64,000 nucleotides of DNA from Nepenthes gracilis (taxonomy: Eukaryota > Streptophyta > Magnoliopsida > Caryophyllales > Nepenthaceae). A program made the translations under genes and the position numbers. The DNA is taken from the NCBI GenBank assembly GCA_033239525.1, contig BSYO01000002.1, forward strand, positions 16,030,626 to 16,094,625, read 5' to 3'. Under the pieces are notes generated by a model, which was given only the letters and a program-made list of their open reading frames with translations, was not told the DNA's origin and did not search any database. Each line of letters starts with the position of its first letter. Position 1 is the stretch's first letter. Of the stretch, positions 13,332-25,051 are shown piece after piece.

Positions 13332-15665
13332 TGTGACAGAACAGATCCTAATTCTCATAGGACTCTCCGTCAGATAGATACAGAACAGAATCCATATATT
13401 TTCATCAGTAATTTCTGCAGAAATTTTGTAAGAGTTTTATCTAAAACTAGATGAAAATCCAAATATACAACCTGTATATTTTAACCTGTACAAGCACACA
13501 ACTATTCGAATATCACTTTTCAATCTACAACACATATACACAGGACCGCCAATTTGCCATTTCCATCCATTACCCAAATATAATTCTATCCACTAAATTA
13601 GAAACATATATGAGATACCATCTAGGACCTGTACAGAATTCAGAAAACATGTAGCGGAAGCATCTATATCCTTAACAGAAACCTACGGAAGTATAAATAC
13701 AGTTCTAACAGTTTACAGAATATGCTACAATTATTTATACATAATTTCCTTTATAGAACTCTGAGGGACATGCAGAACTATCAGATCTCTGAAAATACTT
13801 CAAGATAATCTTCTAGACTTCACCAAGGCTCCAGAATCTTCTTTGCTAATCTCTAGCTAGGCGTGATCATCCAGTATCGTCTCTATAACCTTATCTGGAG
13901 GGCAAAAAGTAATAAATAGTGAGTCGAATCCCAACAAGGAACATGCAGGTATGCAGTAAAATTTTTATGCAGAACAGAATGCAATAAAACGAAGACAGAT
14001 ACATATTGAAGTATAAATACTCTAAAGTAGTGATTTACAGAAACTATAGTAGAATATGATGTAGAAAGTTATAAAACTGCTAGAAAATAGAAACATTCAA
14101 GCTTTGGAAATCAGAAATTAGTGTAATCATGCTTCGTTAATAATAAATTGGTAAGATAGGTTTCAAAAAGCAAAAATCGGTCTTAATTCTATAAATTATA
14201 GAAAATCTATTTCCTATCAATAAATGACCAAACCAGTAGACCCTACTAGCGGAGGGTGCGAATAATCGAGAATAGATTGTGTTTGCACATAATCAAAGCC
14301 AGTAATAGTTATCCCTTTTGCTTGGATATATCTCTACTCGTGGTATTCAGTGCAGTAATGCTAGCTAGTAACAGTAAACTACCCTGTAGGTTAACGCCTT
14401 GAGAAAGAGCGGACCACATATAATTCCATGGATATAGTTATCCTCAATTGCTACTATAACATTCTAAAGCATACCGGAGAACCTAACCTGACTGTATAAT
14501 AGTCCCAGGTCCTAATTAACAGTATCAAAAATGTTTTTCCTTTTTATTTCTTAACTAAAAACTATTTTCAGTTTCAGAAGTAAGTCAGAGTATCACAATA
14601 ACTCTTTTGTCAACTTCAGAATATATTGAAACAGTTTATAATCCTTCAGTTTTGATTCAGAATATACAGAAACAGTTTGACACCCTTCAAGTTCGCTTCA
14701 GAATATACAAAAACAGTTTATAATCCTTCAGTTTTGATTCAAAATATATGGAAATAGTTTAAAATCCTTCAGCTTTGCTTCAGAAATCCCCAAAAATTTA
14801 GCAGTATAAGTCCTTATAAAAGTTTCAGACATCAATCACATCAGTGGCATTATCGTATTATAGATTAACTTTTATATACAGAAGCTATGGAAAATAAAGC
14901 ATCAAATCTTCAATTTTCGTACCTAGGGTTTTTCCAAAATTTCCAGGTGGTAAATGAACACCCAACACATGAATTTTCATGAAATCAGATGTTTATTTAG
15001 AAGTATATACTAGTAAATGCAAAATTTGTTCGATTATTTAGAAAAAACAGGCATTATTTACAATAAACATGCAGAACCATGGATTTAAAGTATAAATACC
15101 ATTTTTAAGATGTAGAAAAGCAGTAAAAATAGAAAATAACGTCCGAGGTACACTTGCCTGAGGTCAGTTTATAGTTATTTTTACTCGGATCTAAGTGGAA
15201 CGACCGGATTTCTCCTCTTCTCTTCCCTTTCCCTCTTCTCTCCCATGGCTCCTTCGTTGCTGTCATGTGTTTTGCCTTCCCCTCTCCCCCAAATCCCATT
15301 TTAAAACAAAAAGGAGAAGGAAATCATGTGCTGCCTGTGACAGGTGCTCGAGCGCCAACCGGGCGTGTTTCAAGTGCCCGGTTCTGCTAAACCCGCTCAA
15401 GTGGCGCCTCAAGTGCCACTTCGAGTGATGCATTCTATTTTTCGTGCCCCTTTTGCACTCGAGCTCTATTCAGGCACTGGTCAGGCCCGCATCGAGCTTG
15501 CAATAAGCCTACTTCGTGTTTTCACCATCTAGGACTCGTTTTGAACCTTCCAACTGAATTCTTCGTATCCTTAGACCTTAATTTTGATTATATAACCTTA
15601 CTAGGGCATGATTATCATAATTTAAAGCCTGGAATCTTAATTACGAATTAACATTTCTCTGTTTA
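13332..15665 (-). repeat. Element B right LTR (5' LTR in sense), segment 1
   Basis: Starts tgtgacagaacagatcc on plus. It ends at gttta (15,661-15,665), which is repeated as attta at 19,080-19,084 after the nested solo LTR. The sequence continues at 19,085. Contains the conserved LTR block at 13,896-13,948. Confidence 0.85.
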
Positions 15666-18600
15666 TGTGACGGAATGGATTTTTTTTTTCAAAAGCTTTC
15701 GTCAGGATGGGAACAGGATTAACGGTACTAAAATATAAGGCAAGACTTCTGCAGAGTTTCAACAGAGTCTCCTCTGTAACAGGATGAAAAACCCAAAATA
15801 CAACCTGTATGATCATCCATTTCAAGCATACAACTATCAATTATCCACAAATCTTCCTACAACAAGCATACACAGGATCACATGTGCCATCCATGGCATA
15901 AATCAATAAAAGCGTTAGCTATACTAACAGTTCAATAACGAGATGCCGTCTAGGACATGTATAGTATATCTAAAAGTTTAGAGCGGAAGCTAAACTAATA
16001 ACCTGTAGAAGCATAGTTTTTCCTTTTTACTATCTCATACATTATGCATTCTATAAAAAATCCACATGTCCATGAATATCCATAAATACAAGATCAGTAT
16101 ACAAAATTGCATGATCAGACAAGTCTTTACGTCAACTGCTCTCCCAAAATAGCTCCACAAAGCTTTAGGTCCCCAAAAATCTTTAGGATTTCCTTCGGTC
16201 ACTCTTTTTCGTCGGGCACTAACTCAACTATTTCATCTGGAGGGGGAAAAATAATAAAATAGTGAGCCGAGGCCCAACAAGGTACATGCACATGGGCAGT
16301 AAAATAATGATACAGAACGGTTATATAGCTATGCATAAACAGAACAGTTAATCAAAATATAATCCAGAAAATGGAGAAAACATACTTTAACGGTATTAAG
16401 CTTCAGTATCAGAAATTAGTAGTCGATAAACAGTAATCAGTAAACGTTAATTAGCGAACAGAAAACGGTAAGTAGTAGTCGGTGTTCAGTGTTTGGTAAC
16501 TGTAAACAATAATCGATACTCGGTAGACGGCAAACGGTAAACGGTACTCCATAATCGGTAATCGGTACAGTAAGTGGTAACATAACATTATTGGTAACAA
16601 ACCCTACCAGTATACCCTACTAGCTGAGGGGGCGAGTAATCGAGGATAGATTGTGTTCACTCCACATAATCCAAAACCTGTAACAGCAATATCCCATCTC
16701 ACGGGATCGGTATGGTATTCCACCCAAAGGTAGGCTGGTAACGGTAAATCCTCCTGACCGTAACGCCCCGAGGAAGGGCAGACCACAAATAACTCTATGG
16801 ACAGAGTTATCCTCGATTACCACCGAAAAGTCCTAAGGCATGCCGAGAACCTATCTGGACTGTAGTCAGTCCAGGGTCCTAAATAATAGTAGCAAGAAAT
16901 AATATCATTCTGAAAACCTTCTTTCATAATCATAGTTTCACAATTTACTATCGGTTAACTTCAGAACATACGGTAATGATCTAAAACTCCTTCAGTTTTA
17001 CTTAAACGGTGCATGAAATTTTCATCGGTATAAGTCCGTGCAAATTTTCAGAAACAAATTATATAGGGAGCTTCTCTTTAATGTCAATTAACTTTTATAT
17101 AGCTGGAGCTTTAGTTAAAAATCACTAAAACCCCTTCATTTTGTACTTAGTGCTTCGCCAAAACCTTTAGACTTAAATTGATCTCTAAACATGTTCTTAT
17201 TCGTGAAATAAATACTGTAAATCCATGTATATATATTAAATCATGTAATTTACTCAAGCTTCACAATATTTTCGAGCTAGGGTTTCATCACATATTTTTG
17301 GAAGCAAATTAAACAACATTTACATGCATATGCATGAAATCGAAACCAAAACTTACAATAAATATGGATAAACACAAAATCTAACCGAATGATCGAAGGA
17401 AACATGCTTCATTTACTGTAAACACGCATCAACATCATTTTAAAGCATCTTTATCAACTTTAAAACAAGAAGAAACGGTGAAAACGAAAAACAACGTCCA
17501 AAGTACACTTGCCTGGCCCGATCTACCGTTATTTTTTTTACCCGGAGTGTGGATTGGAATAAGTGATTTCTCTCCTTTTCTTCCTCTTCATGTATACCGT
17601 CATACCTTAGCTTCCTCTCTCTCCGGAAGGAGCTGATTAACTTAAAGAGCCTCCGAAATGAATTCCTTTAAAATTGAGCATGCCGAAACTTTCAAATTGA
17701 ATAATTGAATCTATACAAATACATATCACTTAATCGGCATTTAAACATGGAAACACCACACAAAATGTCATCCGTAATTCTCGGGTGAACAGTACCTGTG
17801 AACAGTACCCACGAATTGTGCACATATACACAAATTGATTAATTCTCAAAATTTCGGACATCCAATAGGTAATCTATCAAAACCAAGGCATGGGTAACTA
17901 TAATCCCAAGTCAATTTATAAATTTAACTCCAAATAGAAGCTCAGACTGTGTCTGGGCGCAGGTCAAGGGATTCACGAACAAATTTTCATTAAATTCCAC
18001 AATTTTGCATGCCCAATCAGTAAATCAACTTATCCAAGTCATGTATAATCATAATCTAGTCCTAAATAAATCAAAAGCCTCAAAAATCGAAGCCCGAAAC
18101 CACCCGAGCGTAGGGTTAGGGTATCACAAACGGAATTTCACAAAATTCCATCAAATCGGGTACCCAACCGATGAATTAACTTATGGGGGATTTGGGTAAT
18201 CATATTCTAGTGCTAATTCATACATAATCCCCAAAAATCAAAGGCCGGAATCCACCCGATCGTGCATGAACAGTACACGCGCGTGGGTGAGGGTTTCGGA
18301 TGCTCATAATGGTACGTAAACAACGAATCGGACGATGATTTTCACATATATACACAATTAGACTATGAGCATCGCAATGATATACATAAAGTCAGGTATC
18401 AAGACAAAATACCCGAAGGGGATCAGGCGAGAATCAACAGAAACGGAAGAAAAATGGTATAGATGTACTTGCCTCGACATGCTCTACGATTTCTCTAACT
18501 AGCTCGAAGCAGGATTCGGACTCCACAGCCTCGATCTCCTCCTTTCTCTCTCTTGTTCGTCACCCTCTCTCTCTCTAAAAGCTTTTGGGCTCGTGGGAAA

Positions 18601-19079
18601 ATAAGGGAAAGAAGCACGATGGGGCTTTAAAATAGACTTGAGCTCGAGCGCGCGGCGAGCGCAAGCATTCGGCCACGGTCGGCTCAAGCACAAGGCAAGC
18701 TAGGGCAAATCTAGATTTTGGGCTCGATAGGTGGGCTCGAGCGCACGGAGGGCGCGGGTCTGGCCCGCGGCAAGCCTGCAGCAAGCCTACGTCGCGTTTT
18801 TGTCGTTCAGGACCCGTTTTAACCATTCTAACACAATCTTTCACATCCTTAGACCTTATTTTTGATTATATAACCTTAATAAGTCATGATTATCATAATT
18901 TAAAACCCAAAATCTTGTCAACGAATTAACATTTCACCCCTTACAATTTCGGTTCTTGATTTACCATTTTCGGTTCTTTGAGCTTTCCAATCCATTCCTC
19001 CCGTACCTGTTGAACACAATTCACCTATTTTAACTTATTTACCTTCCAATTATCATATTCAGGAACTCAGGCCGTCACA
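15666..19079 (-). mobile_element. Solo LTR (~3.4 kb) nested in element B right LTR
   Basis: Plus starts tgtgacggaatggatttt and ends ggccgtcaca. Flanks gttta/attta form a 5-bp TSD with one mismatch. On removal the host LTR joins smoothly (ctgttta / caacttcggttcccg against ctcggtttacaactt in LTR B). There is no internal LTR duplication, primer site or polypurine tract inside, so it is a single LTR left by LTR-LTR recombination. It holds the conserved block at 16,236-16,290, a cggta-rich simple repeat, and a CT-rich leader at 18,520-18,580. Its sense-start segment (18,800-19,060) is very like the equivalent part of LTR B. Confidence 0.8.
16425..16580. repeat. Simple repeat of cggtaa-type units
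   Basis: Repeated ggtaatcggta/aacggtaa/actcggta units of about 10 bp inside the solo LTR. A related, poorer run is seen near 38,100-38,230 in the solo LTR of the opposite sense. Confidence 0.65.
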
Positions 19080-19084
19080 ATTTA

Positions 19085-19378
19085 CAACTTCGGTTCCCGA
19101 TTTACCAATTTTGGTTCTTTGGGATTTTTGATCTGATTCCTCCATACTCCTTGACCTTAATTCACCTATTTTAAGTTAATTACCTCCTAATTACCATATT
19201 TTGAAAATCTGAAACCTCACCACCAATATTAATCATATCTTAAAAATCGGTACCTTAAAGGACCTAACTTTCTCTTTTTGCTTCCAAACTCACTTTTTTC
19301 ACAATCTTAAACCTTAGTATGATTTTCATTCACATAATTATTCCATAATTATCACATTTTCGGGGTCGGGATCTCACA
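19085..19378 (-). repeat. Element B right LTR, segment 2
   Basis: Resumes at caacttcggttcccgattt and ends cggggtcgggatctcaca, aligning with 9,520-9,815. Together with 13,332-15,665 it gives an LTR of 2,629 bp. Followed by the aggtg copy of the TSD. Confidence 0.85.
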
Positions 19379-19609
19379 AGGTGTGAGATTAACAGCTCAA
19401 CAAATGTGCCCAAAATAGTGAAAACATACAATTTTAAATATATTTACAGAACATATTCGTGCTTTCAGATAAGTATTTAAAAAGGGATTTGGTAAATTCT
19501 TGCACGCAAGCAAGAGAACAAAAGTATAAATACGATACAGAATACTAGGAAACCTATTATGGTGCAGAATACCAAAAACCTATGATTTCAAATCCTTAGT
19601 TCTTGAGTC

Positions 19610-20780
19610 AAAATTCGGTTCAGAGTCCATATTTCAAAACTTTAACCTAGTTCTCGATTTAGAGTCCATATTTCAGAATATTAACCTAGTTCTTGGCTTA
19701 GAATCCATATTTCAAAACATTAACCAAGTTCTCGGTTCAAAATCCATATTATAGAATATTAACCTAGTTCTCTATTTAGAATCCATATTTCAGAACATTC
19801 GCTTAATTCTCGGTTCAGAATCCATATTTCAAAATATTAACCTAGTTCTTGATTCAGAATCTATATTTTAGAACATTAACCTAGTTCTCAATTCAGAATC
19901 CATATTTTAGAACATTCACTTTGTTCTCAATTCAGAATCCATACTTCATGACATTAACTTAGTTTCCGATTCAGAATCCATATTTCAGAACATTAACTTA
20001 GTTCCCGATTCAGAATCCATATTTCAGAATAGTAATCAAGTTCTCGGTTCAGAATTCATATTTCAGAACATCAACCTAGTTCTCGATTCAAAATCAATAT
20101 CTTAGAATATTAACGTAGTTCTTGGTTCAAAATCTATATTTTAGAACATTAACCTAATTCTCGGTTCAAAATCCATATTTTATAATATTAACCTAGTTCT
20201 CGGTTCAAAATTCATATTTTATAATGTTAACCTAGTTCTTGATTCCTAATCCATATTTTAGAATATTCACTTAGTTTTCTGTTCAGAATCCATATCTTAG
20301 AATATTAACATAGTTCCCCATTCAGAATCCATATTTTAGAACAGTAACCTAATTCTCGGTTCAGAATCCATATTTCAGAATATTAGCCAAGCTCCCGGTT
20401 CAGAATCCATACTTCAGAACCTTAGTCTAGTTCTCGATTCAAAATCCATATTTCAAAATATTAAGCTAATTCTCGGTTCAGAATCCATATTTCAGAATAT
20501 TAATCTAGTTCTCGTTTCAAAATCCATATTTTAGAATATTAACCTAGTTCTCGGTTCAGAATCCATAATTCAAAATATTCACTTAGTTCTCGATTTAGAA
20601 TCCATATTTTAGAACATAACCTAGTTCTCGATTCAGAATAGATATTTTAGAACAGTAACCTAGTTCTCGATTCAGAATTTATATCTCAGAACACTAACCT
20701 AGTTCTCGATTCAAAATCCATATTTTAGAACATTAACTTAGTTTTCGGTTCAAAATCCATATTTCAGAACATTCAAATTC
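19610..20780. repeat. Minisatellite, ~39-bp unit, about 30 copies
   Basis: Unit: gttctcggttcagaatcc, then atatttcagaacattaacctag. Copies are diverged by substitutions and small indels but keep the period across 1.1 kb. Plain head-to-tail tandem repeat with no unique spacers. Confidence 0.95.
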
Positions 20781-20794
20781 CTATTAAATCTATT

Positions 20795-21215
20795 ATCCTC
20801 CATACTTTATATCCCGAGGGTAAGATGGTTCTTATTCAGTTTAATTATTTATATACCCTCCATACTTTATAACCCGAGGGCAGGGTGGTTTCTGTTCAAT
20901 TTTAATCTTTACATACCCTCTATACTTTACATCCCAAGGGCAGCATGATTCCTATTCACTTTAATCTGTACAAATCCTCCATACTCTACATCCTGAGGGT
21001 TGGATGATTTCTTTTAAGTTTAATCTGTACATACCCTCTATACTTTACATCCCAAGGACGGGATGATTTCTGTTTAGTTTGGTTCCTTACATACCCTCTC
21101 TCCATACTTTACATCTCGTGAGCAGGATGATTTCTATTTAGTTTATTTATTTACATGCCCTCCATAATTTACATCCCGTGGGCTAGATGATTTCTTTAGT
21201 TCAATTAGCTATTAT
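20795..21215. repeat. Minisatellite, ~60-bp unit, about 7 copies
   Basis: Unit begins ataccctccatactttaca, then tcccgagggcaggatgattt and ctgttcagtttaat. Starts near 20,798, 20,858, 20,918, 20,977, 21,037, 21,099 and 21,159. Directly follows the 39-bp array in the same LTR. Confidence 0.9.
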
Positions 21216-21687
21216 TTAGTGCAATTCTAATGCTTATCATTCAGTGTTTCGATGCAGTAACCTAAGGACGGGGTCATTGACTTGTTATGCAAAAAATCCT
21301 ACTGATTTATTTAACTAAATATATTTTTGTCATTATTTCCTTAGTCTTAACTCTCCAGACCTTGAAAAATATTCTAATTCATATGACTAAACCTTTAGTC
21401 AGTTTTAGAGTTTCTCTTTAACTTAACGATACAATTTCAGGATTATCCTCAATTGACACTTCCATTCACAAGATTCACACCTTTAAACAATTAGTCACTT
21501 CAGAACTCCTTTGTAACTGAACAATATAGTTTACAATTTAATCATTAAGTACAAATCTAGTCCAACCTATACAAGTAACCCTTCAGATAACCTCGAAACA
21601 CTTTAGAAGTTTAACAGTATATTCATATTGTAACGGCCCAAGTTCTAAGACATAGAAAGTCCCAGGAGTCGAGGAAAATTAAAGATT

Positions 21688-22790
21688 ATTCGGTCAACAC
21701 TAGTTGACTGGAAAATGTAATAAGAAATTCTAAACCGGCCCTAAGGTGAAATTCCAAACCGGCCCTAAGGTGAAAATCAAAATCCGCCTGCCTTTGATAA
21801 AATTTTGTGCTGATTATGTGAAGGAAAAATGCCAGAGTGTTTGTTGTGTGACGTGGCCGAAGTGGCTTTATGTGCAGTGAGACCGGAGTGGCATTGTGGC
21901 CTCTTCAAGAGCGAAGTGACTTAAAAGCAAGAAGGAGACCGGAGTGGACTTGTGAAGTGATATGAGGCAAGAGTGGCCCTGTGAGGTAGTGTGAGGCCAG
22001 AGTGGCCTCAAGGAGTGGCTTGTCACCTTTTCTAGGCCGAAGTGGCCATATAAAATCATAAAGGCCAAAGTTGATATTGAGGCCAACGTTGGTGTAGATG
22101 AAGGAGTCGGTGGTGATAAAGAAATGGAAGTCGAAGTTGATGAGAAAGAATAATGGCCGGAGTGAGGAGAAAACGTAATTCGGTCAACGCATTTTTACCG
22201 GAAAGCATGAAGGAAAAACATAATCCGGTCAACTTATGTTGACCGAAAAACGTGGAGGGAAAAAGGAGACCGAAAAATATTAAAGGTAAGTAAAATCCGG
22301 TCAACACCAGTTGATCGGAATAGGTAAGAAGGAGAAACCAAATCCGGTCAATGCTAGTTGACCAAAAACATGAAAGAGAAACCTAATCCGGTCAACGCAT
22401 TTTGACCGGAAAGCATGAACGAAAAACATAATCCGGTCAACTTATGTTGACCAAAAAACGTGGAGGGAAAAAGAAGACCGAAAAATATTAAAGGTAAGGA
22501 AAATCCGGTCAACTGGTTACGTGGAGGAAAAAAGGTGACCGAAAAATATTAAAGGTAAGGAAAATCCGGTCAACACTAGTTGACCGGAATAGGTAAGAAG
22601 GAGAAACCAAATCCGGTCAATGCTAGTTGAACAAAAACATGAAAGAGAAACCTAATCCGGTCAACGCTAGTTGATCGAAAATAAAGGATGAACATTTAAA
22701 AGCGAATCAAGGTAAGACAAAAATTGAAAGTGTTGAGACAATAGAAAGCCCTAAAAGAAGGCATAACCGGTCAACGCCAGTTGACTGAAA
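21688..22790. promoter_or_regulatory. Array of W-box-containing palindromes in LTR U3
   Basis: About twelve copies of ccggtcaac-NNN-gttgaccgg with variations, near 21,692, 22,182, 22,213, 22,290, 22,343, 22,388, 22,431, 22,504, 22,567, 22,611, 22,655 and 22,766. TTGAC(C/T) is the core bound by plant WRKY factors, and each palindrome presents it on both strands. The array lies upstream of the TATA-like box in the sense direction, where U3 enhancers sit. Binding is inferred from the motif only. Confidence 0.55.
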
Positions 22791-23050
22791 TAATAAGAAA
22801 GCCCTTACGAAAAGTAAAGTCAGAATAACCATGCCTGCAACACCAGTAAGGAAGCCCTTACGAAAAGTAAAGTCAGAATAACCATACTTACAATGCCAGT
22901 TAACCGAAACAGTAAGGAAGCCCTTACGGAAAGTAAAGTCAGAATGACCATGCCTGAGTAGGTAACCTACTCCCAACCACCCTGATGACCTTATAGGAAA
23001 GAAGTACAAGCAGTTGACCTGCCCTACTTACTACCATCAACCCCAATGCC

Positions 23051-23058
23051 TATAAGTA
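23051..23058 (+). promoter_or_regulatory. TATA-like box of solo LTR
   Basis: tataagta in cctataagtaatggccc. The homologous LTR at 45,474 has ctataaataagggcc at the equivalent place, just before the R-like leader. Sequence and position only. Confidence 0.5.
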
Positions 23059-23564
23059 ATGGCCCTCCCCATGAGTTAGGATAGGAAGCTAGGCAAACGA
23101 TTAGGTAAAGGCGTTAAGAACTTGGAGCCAGAACCAAGTAAAAGGTTCATAGACCCAATCTAGGCAAGTGTATTCACCCTTTTAAATATCATATTTGTAA
23201 TGCAAGTATACGCATGTTTGCAATGCAAGTATGTCTGATTTTGATGAACTCATGTTACGGTATGTATGACATTTGTTCTGATCGTTTGATTTAAGGAAGA
23301 ATCTTCGTTAATCGCATATTTAAAAGAAGCTCTATTATTTCATGATGTCTAATTATTTTATGCACGAAGTATGGTTATTTGTCCATAATTGCATGTTTAA
23401 GGAAAAGACTTCCAACCTGTTAAAGGAAAGGTATTCGGCATTTGTCCCATGGAAATTGAACTGGCCTCAAGAGCATGTGTTTTGAAATCCGAATTTGTTC
23501 CATGCAATTGAAACCAGTTTGTAAAGTGACGTAAAAGATCAATGATTTGAAACCTGACTTTTGA

Positions 23565-23960
23565 GAAAAGACCTCCGGCTTTTAAGAAAAGGAAAACCAG
23601 CTTTTGAGAAGAGAACTCTGGTTTTAAGACAAAGAACTCCAACTTTTACGAAAAAGACCTCCGGCCTTTGATAAAAAGAACTCCGGCTTTTGACAAAAAG
23701 AACTTCGACTTTTGAAAAAACCTCCGGCATTTGAACTCCGACTTTTGATAAAAAGAACTTCGACTTTTATTGAAAAGACCTCCAGCTTTTGATAAAAGGA
23801 ACTCCAGCTTTTGATAAAAAGAACTTCGGCTTTTGAGTAAAGACCTCCGGCTTTTGTTAGAAAGAACTCCGACTTTGGATAAGAAGAACTTCGGCTTTTG
23901 AGTAAAGACCTCTGGTTTTGGTAAGTAAGACCTCAGATATTTTGACAAAAGACCTTCTGT
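23565..23960. repeat. Minisatellite of ctccggcttttga units, ~27 bp
   Basis: Repeated aaaagaactccggcttttga and aaaagacctccggcttttga units. Related arrays with aagtccggatttcc and tactccgtccttt units lie in the LTR at 45,600-47,500. Confidence 0.85.
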
Positions 23961-25051
23961 TTTAAGATGTTAAAGAAAAGGCTTTACGGACTTCAATTAT
24001 TTGAAGTTAAGAACAAAGGCTATGAGAACCAGGAAAAATGTATGTAATCTGGACTGCAAGTGGAACTCTACGACTTCCGACTTTTGAACTATGATGGATG
24101 GCCATTAAAAGATATGAACTAAGAACCGAGTTTCCATTAAACTTGATGTTAAAGACGGATGAAGGATATTGGAGTGACACTCGAGGACTGCCTCCTGGGT
24201 CATGGGGGGAGACTTGTGGTGTCATAGGGCTTTCGGATTATGGCCCCGTATGCAGGGTTAAATGCATTACCTCCCGCCTCGGGGAGCATAATGAGAGGAT
24301 ACGGTTCTAGGTTATGGGGTAGCACACAACCCTTCCTCGATGTTGTCTGCTCCCGTCTGGTCCCTAAAGATGATAAGTATTTCCTTCGGCTTTCTATGAA
24401 TTTTATGAAGAAAAGATAACAAGAAGAAGAACCAGGATTTCTGAACTTAAGAAGAATTGATATGATGACTTTTTGCATGCTAAGTTTATGTTATGAATCT
24501 CTACTTTGACCCGATGATATGTACGTTAATGTTTTCTGCATGTGGGTACCTTGTTGGGCCTTGTAGCTCACTCTTGCTATTTTCAGATGATGAGAAGCTT
24601 ATGAATGACGAAAAATGAGAGTAAGGTGGACGAGCTAGGACAGGTAGCTGACCAGAATTATGCATCATGGCAAGAACAGACTTGGTGTACTCTCTGTTGA
24701 TTATTTTGGGAAGCATTTTGTTCGACACTACCGCTGTGAAAGTTAATGAATATAGTATGCTTCCGTACGATGTTGTGGTTTGAGTAATTTTATGATTCCT
24801 AGTGGCATCTCAGCTTATTTCGGGACCTTCATGTCTGACCGTCCTCTTCATTGGCCGGTCAAGTAAGAACTAAAAACTTTGGAGGCCAAACTCAAGGAGT
24901 TCGACTTTAAGCGGTCCTGTGTACGAAATGAAAGGTATATATAAAAGAAAAGAAAAATTTTTATGTCCACCAAGTTAGTGTTATACCGTTTATGTGTAAA
25001 GGCTAGGTTTGACGGTAGCCGTATGTGGTGGAATATCGCCGATCCGTCACA

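Larger units (their letters stand above)
7194..19378 (-). mobile_element. Element B: complete Ty3/gypsy-type LTR retrotransposon (non-coding, nested in element A LTR)
   Basis: The element starts tgtgacgg and ends gggatctcaca, with flanks aggag (7,189-7,193) and aggtg (19,379-19,383): a 5-bp TSD with one mismatch. Left LTR 7,194-9,815; polypurine tract 9,816; interior 9,816-13,331; primer site 13,319-13,329; right LTR 13,332-15,665 plus 19,085-19,378. Sense is minus. LTR lengths of 2,622 and 2,629 bp agree well. The interior is 3.5 kb with no intact gag or pol, so it resembles LARD-type derivatives or an old copy whose genes have decayed. Its right LTR holds a later solo LTR (15,666-19,079). 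Confidence 0.85.
19384..21628 (-). mobile_element. Element A right LTR, segment 2, with large tandem arrays
   Basis: Resumes A's LTR after element B: tgagattaacagctcaacaaatg matches gtgagctaacagctcagcaaatg at position 41 in LTR Y. Holds two tandem arrays (19,610-20,780 and 20,795-21,200). Ends at 21,628, where a solo LTR begins. The array bulk makes this LTR unusually long (over 3.4 kb with its third segment). Confidence 0.65.
21629..25051 (+). mobile_element. Solo LTR (~3.4 kb) with W-box palindrome array
   Basis: Starts TGTAACGGCCC and ends GATCCGTCACA, with imperfect flanks catat/cctac. The host ~82-bp LTR repeat is interrupted at 21,628 and resumes at 25,052. Same family as 45,474-48,359, which shares the start TGTAACG(A/G)CCC and a very similar segment (24,060-24,370 here, 47,550-47,860 there). 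U3 holds about a dozen ccggtcaac...gttgaccgg palindromes (21,690-22,790). A TATA-like box is at 23,051, a minisatellite at 23,565-23,960, and the conserved LTR block at 24,538-24,592. No internal domain, so a solo LTR. Confidence 0.75.

Noticed and set aside
19610..20780. CRISPR-like regular repeat
   Set aside because: Units are adjacent and there are no unique spacers; the setting is plant DNA. It is a minisatellite.
21690..22790. Palindromes as transcription terminators or a MITE cluster
   Set aside because: Repeated regularly within an LTR U3 and lacking T-runs or TSDs; enhancer-like array is the better reading.
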